Assembly: GCA_945929965.1 (NCBI GenBank)
Contig: CAMEOT010000006.1
Coordinates: forward strand, 1-64,000
Source of the DNA: an uncultured Lachnospiraceae bacterium
GTDB lineage: Bacteria; Bacillota; Clostridia; Lachnospirales; Lachnospiraceae
Reading direction: 5' to 3'
DNA length: 64,000 nucleotides
Part shown: positions 8,665-22,139 of the stretch, in pieces
Layout: each line of letters starts with the position of its first letter
Position numbering within the stretch: the stretch's first letter is position 1
Program-made: the position numbers and the translations under genes
Notes under the pieces: generated by a model
What the model was told of the DNA's origin: nothing
Database searches by the model: none
What the model saw: the letters and a program-made list of their open reading frames with translations, nothing else

Positions 8665-9147
8665 TTACAGCCCACTTTTCTCCAGGGGGCTTTGCAGTCT
8701 GTCGAATTTGTCACGATAGATGATCGTGATCAGGTTATTTAACTGGCGCAGGCAGGCACTCATCTGCGCCTGTGTGATCAGACCTTTTTCCAGTGCCTCT
8801 GCCAGCTCGTCCAGGTCAACGACATGCATTCTTCCGTCGGGATAGAGGATAATGTCAGCCAGCAGATCGGTAACGATCAGGGCATTTTCCTCCGGACGGC
8901 GGGTGTATTCTACAATGTCGCAGTACCAGTACAGCAGAGACCCGTCATGACGGTAGAACTTGCTGATCTTGAACCCTTCCTTCAGATAATAGCAGGAACA
9001 GCCATGGGAAAAAGTAGTCTTGGGATTCAGTGTTTTCCATTTTGTCAGAATATAATCATCGTTCTGTTCTACGATAATATCATCTTTTAACAAAATACAT
9101 TCTTCCGGGATCAGCCGTTTCCGGTAGATCTGAAGTTCGTTATTCAT
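8665..9147 (-). CDS. DUF402 family protein
   Basis: A 160-residue soluble protein with DUF402 (FomD/YgaC-type) features: conserved aromatic and acidic residues in FYRHDGSLLYWYCDIVEYTR and DLLADIILYPDGRMHVVDLDE. Characterised DUF402 proteins are metal-dependent nucleotide phosphatases or phosphohydrolases; the substrate here is unknown. The start at 9147 is chosen because AAAGGAG lies just upstream. The ORF-track extension would run into the acetyltransferase gene. It is the second gene of a minus-strand pair. Confidence 0.8.
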   Translation of the reverse strand: MNNELQIYRKRLIPEECILLKDDIIVEQNDDYILTKWKTLNPKTTFSHGCSCYYLKEGFKISKFYRHDGSLLYWYCDIVEYTRRPEENALIVTDLLADIILYPDGRMHVVDLDELAEALEKGLITQAQMSACLRQLNNLITIIYRDKFDRLQSPLEKSGL

Positions 9148-9179
9148 AACATTTCTCCTTTGTATCAATTTGATAGTGT

Positions 9180-9737
9180 TCAAAGTTCCGGGAAAGGAAT
9201 AAAAGGTAGTGGCGGCACGGTGTGAGGACATAATGTCTTCTCCATCCAGATCATGTCATGCCATTCCCCCTGCTTGAAGCCGGAAGCATGAAAATGAGCA
9301 ACGGTCTTGTAACCATGCTTCTCATGAAAAGCAATACTGGGCGGATTCGGATAAGTAATGCAGGCACATACATTGCAGATATGTTGTGCTGTCAGATATT
9401 CCTCCAACTTCTGATAAAGAAGGCTGCCAACACCACTGCTTCGAACATCCTGACTGATATAAATGGAGGTTTCCACAGACCAGTTGTAGGCAGCACGTCC
9501 CTTGAAGGCGGAAGCGTAAGCATAACCTATGGGAATACCGATTTTCTCGGCCACCAGATAAGGGTAACGGGCGAGGGTATGCCGGATGCGTTCGGCGAAT
9601 TCCTCCACGGAAGGAACCGTGTATTCAAAAGTAATCGAGGTGTTCTCCACATAGGGAGCGTAAATGGCAGCCAGGGTTTCGGCATCTTCCGGTGTGGCGG
9701 TCCGGATCTTAATTTCATCATTGGCAGTGGCCTGCAT
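9180..9737 (-). CDS. GNAT N-acetyltransferase, phosphinothricin-acetyltransferase-like
   Basis: A 185-residue GNAT enzyme transferring acetyl from acetyl-CoA to an amine. The order of motifs (IRTATPEDAETLAAIYAPYVENTSITFEY, RYPYLVAEK, GYAYAS, SVETSIYISQD, RSSGVGSLLYQKL) is that of the Pat/Bar/MnaT branch, which acetylates phosphinothricin or methionine derivatives. The natural substrate is not certain. The start at 9737 has an AGAGGG site; ATG 9764 is an alternative giving 194 residues. It is transcribed with the DUF402 gene and divergently from the atp operon. Confidence 0.85.
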   Translation of the reverse strand: MQATANDEIKIRTATPEDAETLAAIYAPYVENTSITFEYTVPSVEEFAERIRHTLARYPYLVAEKIGIPIGYAYASAFKGRAAYNWSVETSIYISQDVRSSGVGSLLYQKLEEYLTAQHICNVCACITYPNPPSIAFHEKHGYKTVAHFHASGFKQGEWHDMIWMEKTLCPHTVPPLPFIPFPEL

Positions 9738-9877
9738 TGCGGCAATCCCTCTTTCTGTGATCATTCATAATTTCTGTAAAATAGTTACTCAAATAGTACT
9801 TCCGAGAAAGTATCCAAGTCAATCTTTTTTTAGGTGGAATTTATATTTTTTTTACGATTTCAGCAAGGGGATTTTAC

Positions 9878-9906
9878 TGGACAGAGTGTTCAGATTTCGT
9901 TATAAT
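9878..9906 (+). promoter_or_regulatory. Sigma-A-type promoter of the atp operon
   Basis: TGGACA (9878-9883), a 17-base spacer and a perfect TATAAT (9901-9906) lie about 90 bases upstream of the first atp gene, in an AT-rich gap of about 260 bases between divergent genes. Confidence 0.7.
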
Positions 9907-9995
9907 GACTATAGGTTTGTCTTGTGGGGACAAAATATACTTAAAAATGTACAAAAATATATGCTTAGAGCAGAAATCAACACGGAGAGAAAGAA

Positions 9996-10253
9996 GTGTC
10001 AAGAAAAAAGAAACCCTATGACAGAACCGTATTCCGTTCGATTGCGCTGATCATGCAATTCGGTATCAACATGCTGGTGCCAATCTGCCTGATGTCGGCG
10101 GTGGGTGTCTGGATGGACAAACATTTCGGAACGAACTTCTGGATGATCCTGCTTTTCTGTATGGGAGCAGTGGCCGGAGGGCAGAATGTATACCGTATGG
10201 CCAGGACAATTTATGATGACAGCGATGAGAAACACACTAAAAAAGATAAATAG
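9996..10253 (+). CDS. AtpZ/AtpI-like small membrane protein
   Basis: An 85-residue protein with two hydrophobic helices (IALIMQFGINMLVPICLMSAVGV and WMILLFCMGAVAGG) separated by WMDKHFGTN, matching the ATPase_gene1 (AtpZ) family encoded at the head of many atp operons. Such proteins have been proposed to help c-ring assembly or Mg2+ uptake. It starts at GTG 9996 with GGAGAG upstream. The following gene starts 41 bases before its stop, indicating translational coupling. Confidence 0.8.
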   Translation: MSRKKKPYDRTVFRSIALIMQFGINMLVPICLMSAVGVWMDKHFGTNFWMILLFCMGAVAGGQNVYRMARTIYDDSDEKHTKKDK

Positions 10254-10740
10254 AACCGTTTTGGAGATGGACTTAGGGATCCTGTTTCTGGGAGTGCTGG
10301 CACAGATCATCGGAGCATTTATCGCGAAGGATAAAATGGTGTATGCAGGGAGTCTGTGGCTCGGTGTCTTGCTTGCGCTTGCAGCAACATATCATATGTA
10401 CCGTTCCCTGGACCTGGCACTGGATCAGCCGGAGAAGACCGCACAGAAGATGATCTTCCGCGGATATATCCTGCGTTATGTGATACTGATTTTTATATTG
10501 CTGGTGCTTATGAAGACAGAGGTGATGAATCCTCTGACCTTCTTTTTCTCCTATGTGATATGTATGAAAGTAACGGCATTTCTACAGCCGCTTACCCATA
10601 AATTATGCAATAAATTGTTTCATGAAACGGATCCGATTCCCCAGGCGATACCTAAGGAGACTGCCGGAGGCGAAAACGTCCCGGAGAATCCAGCAGGAGC
10701 TGAAAAGGACGGAGAAGTGACAGAACAACAGAATAAATAA
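10213..10740 (+). CDS. atpI: ATP synthase protein I
   Basis: A 175-residue membrane protein with four hydrophobic segments and a basic/acidic C-terminal tail. It fits the ATP synthase I (AtpI) family by position and topology; AtpI is thought to assist c-ring assembly. ATG 10213 has AGGA 6 bases upstream and lies inside the preceding gene; ATG 10216 and 10225 are alternatives. It ends 15 bases before atpB. Sequence conservation in this family is low, so the assignment leans on context. Confidence 0.75.
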   Translation: MMTAMRNTLKKINRTVLEMDLGILFLGVLAQIIGAFIAKDKMVYAGSLWLGVLLALAATYHMYRSLDLALDQPEKTAQKMIFRGYILRYVILIFILLVLMKTEVMNPLTFFFSYVICMKVTAFLQPLTHKLCNKLFHETDPIPQAIPKETAGGENVPENPAGAEKDGEVTEQQNK

Positions 10741-10755
10741 TAAGGAGGTGAAACA

Positions 10756-11487
10756 ATGGAACATGGAATTTTGTTATCCGGTGCCGATAATATCGATTTT
10801 ATGATACATGGCGTGTTTAAGTATTCTTTTTTCGGCCATGAGGTATGGATAACGACCACACATGTGTGTGTGCTGATCGTCATGTTGATCATCATTGGTT
10901 TTGCCATTGCCGCCAACCGCTGTATGGCCAAAGCCAGAGAAGTGCCGGAAGGCTTTCAGAATGTGGTGGAGCTGATCGTGGAGAAGCTGGATGCCATGGT
11001 GGATACTCCCATGGGCAAGGCGGCACCGAAGTTCTATAACTACATTGGAACGATCTTCATCTTCATTCTGGTGAGTAATATTTCCGGTTTGCTGGGACTT
11101 CGTCCCCCCACAGCGGATTATGGCGTGACACTGCCCCTCGGCGTACTGACATTTATATTGATTCATTATAACCAATTCAAGTACCAGAAGCCGAAGGAGA
11201 TCTGGGAAGGCATGTGTTCTCCACTGCCGCCCTGGCTGCCGATCTGGCTGCCCATCAACCTGATCAGTGAGATCGCCGTACCAATTTCGTTGTCTTTGCG
11301 TCTGTTCGCAAACGTATTGTCCGGAACGGTAATGATGGCATTGATCTACGGATTGTTAGGTGTGATCGCCACGGCGTGGCCCGCAGCGCTGCATGTGTAT
11401 TTTGACCTGTTCTCCGGAGCCATCCAGACATACGTATTCTGTATGCTGACGATGACTTATATCGCAAATGCAAGAGGAGACGCGTAA
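10756..11487 (+). CDS. atpB: ATP synthase F0 subunit a
   Basis: The stator channel subunit that brings the coupling ion to the c-ring. At 243 residues with five to six hydrophobic helices it matches subunit a. The essential arginine is in SLRLFANVLSG, and AVPISLSLRLF and YIANARGDA-like ends are typical of Firmicutes. GGAGGTG precedes the ATG. It forms the membrane rotor-stator interface with AtpE. Confidence 0.95.
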   Translation: MEHGILLSGADNIDFMIHGVFKYSFFGHEVWITTTHVCVLIVMLIIIGFAIAANRCMAKAREVPEGFQNVVELIVEKLDAMVDTPMGKAAPKFYNYIGTIFIFILVSNISGLLGLRPPTADYGVTLPLGVLTFILIHYNQFKYQKPKEIWEGMCSPLPPWLPIWLPINLISEIAVPISLSLRLFANVLSGTVMMALIYGLLGVIATAWPAALHVYFDLFSGAIQTYVFCMLTMTYIANARGDA

Positions 11488-11501
11488 GCTTAAAATGCTA
11501 G

Positions 11502-11795
<294 letters not shown>

Positions 11796-11847
11796 TTAAA
11801 CGAAAGGAATGCGGATGAAAATGATACTATTAACAGAAGGCGAGACC

Positions 11848-12350
11848 ATGTCAAGACTGTTTGACCTGGACTGGCAGCTGCTGGCAGACTCCTGCCTGAT
11901 GATCATTGCCATCTTCGTATTGTTCCTGGCGCTCAGCTATTTCCTGTTCAATCCGGCGAGAAAGTTCTTAAATGATCGTAAAGAGAAGATCAGAGGAGAA
12001 CTGGAAGAAGCGAAGACCAGTCAGGAAAAAGCCGCAGAACTGAAGGAACAGTATGAGGCGAAGCTGAAAGATATCGACAAAGAGGCAGAGGACATCTTAA
12101 GTGATGCCAGAAGACGGGCTCTCCAGAACGAGGAGCGCATCGTCGCACAGGCGAAGGAAGAAGCAGGCAGAATCCTGGCGAGAGCACAGGAAGAAGCCAG
12201 ACTGGAAAAACAGAAAATGTCCGACGAGATCAAACAGGAGATCGTATCCGTGGCATCTGTCATGGCAGGTAAGCTTGTGGGTGCGTCCATAGACACCGCC
12301 AGACAGAACAGTCTGATCGAAGAGACGCTGAAGGAAATGGGTGAGGACAC

Positions 12351-12363
<13 letters not shown>
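11848..12363 (+). CDS. atpF: ATP synthase F0 subunit b
   Basis: The peripheral stalk subunit: one N-terminal transmembrane helix (LADSCLMIIAIFVLFLALSYFLF), then a long charged alpha-helix of about 130 residues that dimerises along F1. The start at 11848 (MSRLFDLDW) has AGAAGG 7 bases upstream and gives 171 residues. ATG 11815 with AAAGG is the alternative and would add 11 residues. The last 13 bases overlap atpH. Confidence 0.92.
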
Positions 12364-14436
<2,073 letters not shown>

Positions 14437-14475
14437 GTGTGTCAGCCGTGACATACGGCAGAATGAGAGGTAACT

Positions 14476-16772
<2,297 letters not shown>

Positions 16773-16792
16773 CATGAGAGGGGAGTACAGAT

Positions 16793-17194
16793 ATGGCAGA
16801 TAAAGAATTCACACTTCGTATCATAACCCCGGAAAGAGTATTCTATGAGGGAACTGTGGATATGGTAGAATTCAATACCACGGAAGGACAGATCGGTGTC
16901 CTTCCGGGACACATTCCCCTGACGGTGATCGTGAAGCCGGGTATCCTGCATATTACGGAGACGGACGGAGAGAAGGAAGCAGCATTGCATTCCGGATTCG
17001 CCGAGATCCTTCCCGAAGGGGTTACCATTCTGGCAGAGATCATCGAATGGCCCAATGAGATCGATGAGAAACGTGCGGAGGCAGCATTGCACCGTGCGGA
17101 AGAGAGACTGCGCAGCAAGACGCCGGAGACGGATATTGCCAGAGCAGAGACGGCATTGCAGAGAGCAATGGCAAGAATTGAGGTGCTGCGATAA
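16793..17194 (+). CDS. atpC: ATP synthase F1 subunit epsilon
   Basis: A 133-residue subunit with an N-terminal beta-sandwich (LRIITPERVFYEGTVDMVEFNTTEGQIGVLPGH) and a C-terminal two-helix domain that can inhibit ATP hydrolysis. It is the last gene of the operon. Its final codons form the left arm of the operon terminator. Confidence 0.95.
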   Translation: MADKEFTLRIITPERVFYEGTVDMVEFNTTEGQIGVLPGHIPLTVIVKPGILHITETDGEKEAALHSGFAEILPEGVTILAEIIEWPNEIDEKRAEAALHRAEERLRSKTPETDIARAETALQRAMARIEVLR

Positions 17195-17215
17195 GAATCG
17201 CGGCACCTATTTTTT
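17181..17215 (+). terminator. Rho-independent terminator of the atp operon
   Basis: AGGTGCTGCGAT and ATCGCGGCACCT form a 12-bp stem with a 4-base loop (one mismatch), followed by ATTTTTTATT. The 5' arm lies inside the last codons of atpC and includes its stop. Confidence 0.88.
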
Positions 17216-17256
17216 ATTCTGCGCATATGCTATAAAAAAGCACGAGGCGAAAAACT

Positions 17257-17601
17257 ATGGTATCACGCCCATTTTTTATGACATTGCCCGGATATCCCGG
17301 AAGAATGGATGAGAAAGAACTATTAAGTGACCTGGAATATCTGCAGCAGACCTATCCTGGAGAAGTCAGACGCTGTCAGCGCAGAATTGCGGAAATATTG
17401 GACAAATACGATTATGAAGGAAGCATGATCTATGACGAATATCCGGACCGGTTAAGCCTGTATTGGATTGCAGATACAGTCGGTAAGATCCTGGAGCAGG
17501 AATCGGAAAAAGTCTCCGGGGATCTGATCCAGGTACTGGTGTGTGATGAGATCTACAAGAGAAGACACGGCGGAAGACGCGGAATGATTGCATTTTTATA
17601 G
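17257..17601 (+). CDS. Conserved-looking small protein of unknown function
   Basis: A 114-residue soluble protein that I do not assign to a named family. It has an acidic N-terminal helix region, a central YDYEGSMIYDEYPDRLSLYWIAD segment that looks conserved, and a basic tail (RRHGGRRG). It begins after a GAGGCG site and lies between the atp terminator and the methyltransferase. Its codon use resembles its neighbours, supporting a real gene. Confidence 0.6.
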   Translation: MVSRPFFMTLPGYPGRMDEKELLSDLEYLQQTYPGEVRRCQRRIAEILDKYDYEGSMIYDEYPDRLSLYWIADTVGKILEQESEKVSGDLIQVLVCDEIYKRRHGGRRGMIAFL

Positions 17602-17676
17602 CAAAGAGGAATCATTTATGTTACAATGAACACTGTGAATTCATCAGGCATGAAGCGTATGGAAGCAGGATAAACT

Positions 17677-18854
17677 ATGGAAGAATTGAAAATACTTTTA
17701 CAGACAATTTTGAATAAAGACTTACAGCAGATCATCCTGAGCAACAGTCGTCATCCGGAACAGGCTCAGAAGGCGAAGATCCGCCCGGTACTGATCCGCG
17801 GGGAGCTGGTGTTTCAGGAGACTGCTTACAGAGGAACACAGGTATTTCATGAGAATTTTACGGCGGAGCAGATGACGGACAGAATCTGCACGGCACTGGC
17901 GGAGCAGTTCCGGCAGGGAGAATTTACAGCGAAAAGTTTACAGGCTACGGCGTTAGTCAGTAAAAAAGGAAAGCTGACGCTGAAGGTGAAAAATAACGGT
18001 GCATCAAAGGCAGGGAAAAGTACCGCTTCCGAACAGGAGGATCTGCAGGCACTTTCCCATAACCGCACCAAGCATTATATCTTAGAGGAAGGAAAGCCTG
18101 TGGATTTCCTGGTGGGGCTGGGTGTGCAGACACCGGACGGCCGTGTGACGAAGGCAAGATTCGATAAATTCCGCCAGATCAATCGCTATCTGGAATTCAT
18201 CGAGGATGTGATCGACGAACTGCCCACGGACCGGACCATAAGGATTATCGATTTCGGCTGCGGCAAATCTTACCTTACTTTTGCCATGTATTACTATCTG
18301 CACGAATTACAGCGTAGAGATATTCAGGTGACCGGACTGGATCTGAAGACTGATGTGATCCGGCACTGCAATGAACTGGCGGAGAGGCTGGGCTATGACA
18401 GATTAAAATTTGAACGGGGAGACATCAGCACCTATGAGGGAACGGATGTGGCGGATATGGTAGTGACGTTGCATGCCTGTACCTGGCGACGGATTATGCC
18501 CTGGACAAAGCGGTAAAATGGGGAGCCAGAGTCATCCTGGCGGTACCCTGCTGTCAGCACGAACTGAACAGGCAGATCCAATGTGACTCCCTGAAGCCCG
18601 TGCTGAAATACGGGATTATCAAGGAACGTATCGCGGCACTGCTTACGGATGCCCTCAGAGCGAATCTCCTGGAACAGCAGGGGTACGAGACACAGATCCT
18701 GGAATTCATTGATATGGAACATACTCCGAAGAATCTGTTGATCCGTGCGGTGAAAAAGGGCAGCATGCGCCCGAAGCACAGTGCGGACATCAGTACAGTG
18801 GAGGAACTGCTGCATGTGGCACCGACACTGGACAAACTGCTGAATAATGAATGA
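17677..18854 (+). pseudogene. SAM-dependent methyltransferase with a one-base frameshift
   Basis: Two ORFs (17677-18516 and a downstream part ending at 18854) make up one class I methyltransferase of the Methyltransf_32 type. The first frame carries the SAM-binding motif RIIDFGCGKSYLTFAMYYYL and ends abnormally after VTLHAC. Inserting a single G after base 18480 turns TGTACCTGG into TGTGACCTGG and restores HACDLATDYALDKAVKWG, the expected HACD(T/L)ATD motif, followed by VILAVPCCQHELN. The repaired gene would be 392 codons and would overlap the next start by ATGA. Either the gene is inactivated or one base was lost in sequencing. The substrate is unknown. Confidence 0.8.
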
Positions 18855-21400
18855 GTGAAGAAGCAAGAATGAAGAAAACGATTATTAAAATTGCCGTATG
18901 CGTTGTGGTGTTTATAGCGTCAGCGTTTATCATCGGCGGCATTATGAATCAGGGACATAATAACATGACCATGGAAATGGCTCCGGCAACACTTCCCGTG
19001 ATCACCATGGAGAGCGGAGGAGTGGCATGTAACGAGCTGCATGGCAACACGGTGGAAATGGATGTGGCTTACCAGAAGGACACGGTGACCATGCTGGGGG
19101 TGGACAGACAGGCGAATTTTACTGTGGATACCTATGGCAGAGAAGTTACGGGAATCTCCATGGAAGTCCGCAGCATTGACGGATCCCGCCTCATAGAGAA
19201 TGGAGAAGTCACCGGATGGAAGGCGGGAGATAAAAGTCTCTCCGTCACACTGGCATTGAAGGATCTGATCAATACCAATACACAGTACAGTCTGACCCTG
19301 ATCCTGGAACTGGAAGGGGAACAGAAGGTCTACTATTATACAACGATCCTGTGGAACGACGACCTGCATATCGCAGAGATCCTGGAGTTCGCCACGGATT
19401 TTCATGGGAAGCTCTATGATAAGGAAGCAGCGAAGGAACTGACCAAGTATTTAGAACCGAATTCCAAACTGACGGATAACGGCACTTTTCATAAGGTGAA
19501 TATTCATAGCAGTTTCCAGCAGATTACCTGGGGAAGTCTGGAGCCGACGCAGGAAAATGCGGCTTCCATCCGCCTGGTACAGGTGAACGGCAATGTAGCA
19601 TCGCTTTTGATGGATTTTGTCGTGTCCACCGGTGAGGGGAAAAATAAGATATATTATAGCGTGGAAGAATACTATCGCGTCAGATATACCTCGGAGAGAA
19701 TGTATCTGCTGGATTATGAGCGGACCATGACACAGATCCCGGATACCGGGCGGATGTATGCCAATGATAAGATCCTTTTGGGGATCACGGACGAAAATGT
19801 GGACATGATGGAGAGCACCGACGGCAATACCGTGGTATTTTCCGATAGGGGACAGCTGCTTTGCTATAACGCGGTGACCAATGGGCTGACGGTGATCTTC
19901 TCTTTCTATGACAAGGACAATGCGGACTGCCGTACTCTGTATGACCATCATGATATCAAGATTCTGGATGTGGATGAGGGCGGCAATGTGAAATTCGCTG
20001 TATACGGTTATATGAACCGGGGAAGACACGAAGGGGAGACCGGTATTCAGATCTTAAGCTATGACAATTCCCTCAATACCATAGAGGAAGAAGTTTATAT
20101 TCCCTATTCCAAGAGTTATGCGGTGCTGAAAGACGAGATGAATCAGCTGCTGTACCAAAACAGACAGCAGCATCTGTACTTTTTCCTGGAAAACGGGGTC
20201 TATGATGTGGACCTGGAGAATCGAAGTGCAGCGCAGCTGGTAAGCATACACCAGGATGACAGTCTCCAGGTATCGGAGAACCATGAGATCATCGTATGGC
20301 AGGAAGGGGACGATATAAATCACAGCAGCCAGCTAAATGTGCGGAACCTGAATACCGGAGAGCAGACGGTGATCCGCGCGGAGGATGGTGAGGCAATCCG
20401 CCCCTTGGGATTCATGGGAGAGGACATCATCTACGGTGTGGCAAGAGAGAGTGATATCCGCACAGAGAATTCCGGACAGATATTCTATCCCATGTATAAG
20501 ATATGTATCAGTAATTCTTCCGGTGCCAGTCTGAAGGAATACGGGCAGGAAGGAATCTATGTCGTGGGATGTACGATCGAGGGTAACCAGATCACACTGT
20601 CCCGCCTGCAGCGGGCGGAGAACGGCAGCTACCAGGAGATCCTGGATGACCAGATCATGAACAATGTGGAAGAAGAAGCCGGACAGAATAAGGTGGTCAC
20701 GGCAAATATCGATATTTATGAGCGCTATGTGCAGATTCAGACGAAATCTTCCATTGATACGAAGACCATCAAGGTGCTGAACCCCAAGGAGGTTGTATTT
20801 GAGGGCGGCAGAGAGCTGGAACTGGATGCGGTCAGCGAAGTGCCCCGGTATTATGTCTACAATGCATATGGCGTATGCGGTATCTACAGTGCTCCGGGCA
20901 CGGCAGTGAAGGAAGCCTATGACACGTCCGGTATTGTGACCAATGACCGTGGAGTTACGATATGGCTCAAGGGAAACCGTGTCAGCAGGAACCAGATCAT
21001 GGCGATCAAGGAAGAGAGCGTCACGGAGCAGAAGAACAGCTTGGCTGTATGCCTGGATAACATTCTCAGACATGCCGGAATCACCCGTAACACTGAGTAC
21101 GACCTGGCGCAGGGCAAGACTGCCACTACGATCCTGTCGGAAAATATGACGGGAGTACAGGTGCTGGATTTAAGCGGCTGTACGCTGGATGCGGTGCTGT
21201 ATTATGTGAATCAGGATATCCCGGTACTGGCGATCCTGGATGACGGGGAAGCAGTTCTGGTGACAGGATTTAATGAATTCAATGTGGTCATTATGGAACC
21301 TGCCACCGGAAAGCTGTATAAGAAGGGAATGAATGATGCCACAGCGTGGTTTGCTGAGAATGGCAATCATTTCATCACATACATGAGAACAGAGAATTAA
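18851..21400 (+). CDS. Large exported protein with a C39-like C-terminal domain
   Basis: An 849-residue protein anchored by an N-terminal hydrophobic segment (about residues 10-30, IIKIAVCVVVFIASAFIIGGI). The middle (about 100-650) is beta-rich with repeated Tyr/Asp-containing strands suggesting a propeller-like fold. The C-terminal 130 residues resemble a C39-like papain fold: SLAVCLDNILRHAG, then PVLAILDDGEAVLVTGFNEFNVVIMEPATG. The histidine expected before the VTGF strand is absent, so protease activity is doubtful. Its start overlaps the methyltransferase stop by 4 bases; ATG 18869 (MKKTIIK) is an alternative. The function is unknown; a wall-associated binding or scaffolding role is a guess. 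Confidence 0.7.
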   Translation: MSEEARMKKTIIKIAVCVVVFIASAFIIGGIMNQGHNNMTMEMAPATLPVITMESGGVACNELHGNTVEMDVAYQKDTVTMLGVDRQANFTVDTYGREVTGISMEVRSIDGSRLIENGEVTGWKAGDKSLSVTLALKDLINTNTQYSLTLILELEGEQKVYYYTTILWNDDLHIAEILEFATDFHGKLYDKEAAKELTKYLEPNSKLTDNGTFHKVNIHSSFQQITWGSLEPTQENAASIRLVQVNGNVASLLMDFVVSTGEGKNKIYYSVEEYYRVRYTSERMYLLDYERTMTQIPDTGRMYANDKILLGITDENVDMMESTDGNTVVFSDRGQLLCYNAVTNGLTVIFSFYDKDNADCRTLYDHHDIKILDVDEGGNVKFAVYGYMNRGRHEGETGIQILSYDNSLNTIEEEVYIPYSKSYAVLKDEMNQLLYQNRQQHLYFFLENGVYDVDLENRSAAQLVSIHQDDSLQVSENHEIIVWQEGDDINHSSQLNVRNLNTGEQTVIRAEDGEAIRPLGFMGEDIIYGVARESDIRTENSGQIFYPMYKICISNSSGASLKEYGQEGIYVVGCTIEGNQITLSRLQRAENGSYQEILDDQIMNNVEEEAGQNKVVTANIDIYERYVQIQTKSSIDTKTIKVLNPKEVVFEGGRELELDAVSEVPRYYVYNAYGVCGIYSAPGTAVKEAYDTSGIVTNDRGVTIWLKGNRVSRNQIMAIKEESVTEQKNSLAVCLDNILRHAGITRNTEYDLAQGKTATTILSENMTGVQVLDLSGCTLDAVLYYVNQDIPVLAILDDGEAVLVTGFNEFNVVIMEPATGKLYKKGMNDATAWFAENGNHFITYMRTEN

Positions 21401-21405
21401 ATAGC

Positions 21406-21900
21406 TTATTTCTGTACATCAAAAATGTATTTGCGATATTTCTGCAACACGGTGCGAAGCAGCATGCCCAGGATGCCGCAGGAGATCACTTCCCCGATGC
21501 CTACGGTCAGCATGAAATAAGGAATACCACCTTCTAAATGATACACATAAGCCAGCACGAAAGGAACGATGATGGTGTTGGCGATGATGGGAGGCAGAGG
21601 AACCAGCCATTTGTTCTTATCACGCAGCAGATAAGTGCCAAAGGCACCGATCAGCGTTGCCAGGCTGCCGAAGATAATGTCAAGCAGCATGCAGCCGGTC
21701 ATGGTATTGCTGATGATACATCCCAGGAAAAGTCCCGGTATGGCAGCAGGGGTAAATACGGGAAGAATCGTCAGGGCTTCCGAGAAGCGGACCTGAATGG
21801 CATAATTTGCCAGTCCCAGAGCGTTGGCTAACATGGTCAGCACAACATAGAGAGCAGCGATCACCGCTCCGTGTACGAGGTACAGTACTTTTTTGTTCAT
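21406..21900 (-). CDS. queT: Queuosine-precursor ECF transporter S component (QueT)
   Basis: A 164-residue membrane protein with five to six hydrophobic segments, of the QueT family of energy-coupling-factor substrate-binding components that import preQ0/preQ1 or queuine. Typical features include ANYAIQVRFSEALTILPVFTPAAIPGLFLGC and the LDIIFGSLATLIGAFGTYLLR segment. The shared ECF ATPases and T component are not in the window. A preQ1-riboswitch-like structure overlaps its ribosome-binding site, which independently supports the assignment. Confidence 0.85.
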   Translation of the reverse strand: MNKKVLYLVHGAVIAALYVVLTMLANALGLANYAIQVRFSEALTILPVFTPAAIPGLFLGCIISNTMTGCMLLDIIFGSLATLIGAFGTYLLRDKNKWLVPLPPIIANTIIVPFVLAYVYHLEGGIPYFMLTVGIGEVISCGILGMLLRTVLQKYRKYIFDVQK

Positions 21901-21904
21901 TTGT

Positions 21905-21950
21905 TTTCTCCTTTAGTTTTGTTTTACGAGTGGAAGGTCACGAACACTCG
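21905..21950 (-). promoter_or_regulatory. Candidate preQ1 riboswitch of queT
   Basis: On the minus strand, a 6-bp hairpin CGAGTG...CACTCG with a 12-base loop (TTCGTGACCTTC) is followed by the A-rich tail AAAACAAAACTAAAGGAG. The tail resembles the 3' tail of preQ1-I aptamers, such as the Thermoanaerobacter one (AACAAAACAAGG). Loop bases CCTT can pair with AAGG of the Shine-Dalgarno to close an H-type pseudoknot, which would block translation. The class (I, II or III) cannot be settled by eye. Confidence 0.65.
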
Positions 21951-22017
21951 ATTCATTTTACGCCGGGAATCGGCGAGCCCTGTAAGACCTTGTTTTTATG
22001 GGCTGTACAACTGTTTC

Positions 22018-22045
22018 AGTATAACAATAATCTGGGAAAAGTCAA
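22018..22045 (-). promoter_or_regulatory. Promoter of the queT leader
   Basis: On the minus strand, TTGACT (22045-22040), a 16-base spacer and TATACT (22023-22018) lie about 120 bases upstream of queT. The predicted leader includes a GC hairpin (CGCCGATTCCCGGCG, 21961-21975) and then the riboswitch-like fold. Confidence 0.6.
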
Positions 22046-22139
22046 GCCCTGTGTCAAAATATCCAATAGTTGCATTTTCTGCGTAAAAATGCGAAAATAT
22101 AAGATAACGCATTGATTGCAAGAAAGTAAGGAGAAGTAT

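Noticed and set aside
18600-18854. Separate 84-residue gene after the methyltransferase
   Set aside because: It is the C-terminal part of the frameshifted methyltransferase; one added base joins the frames with the expected motif.
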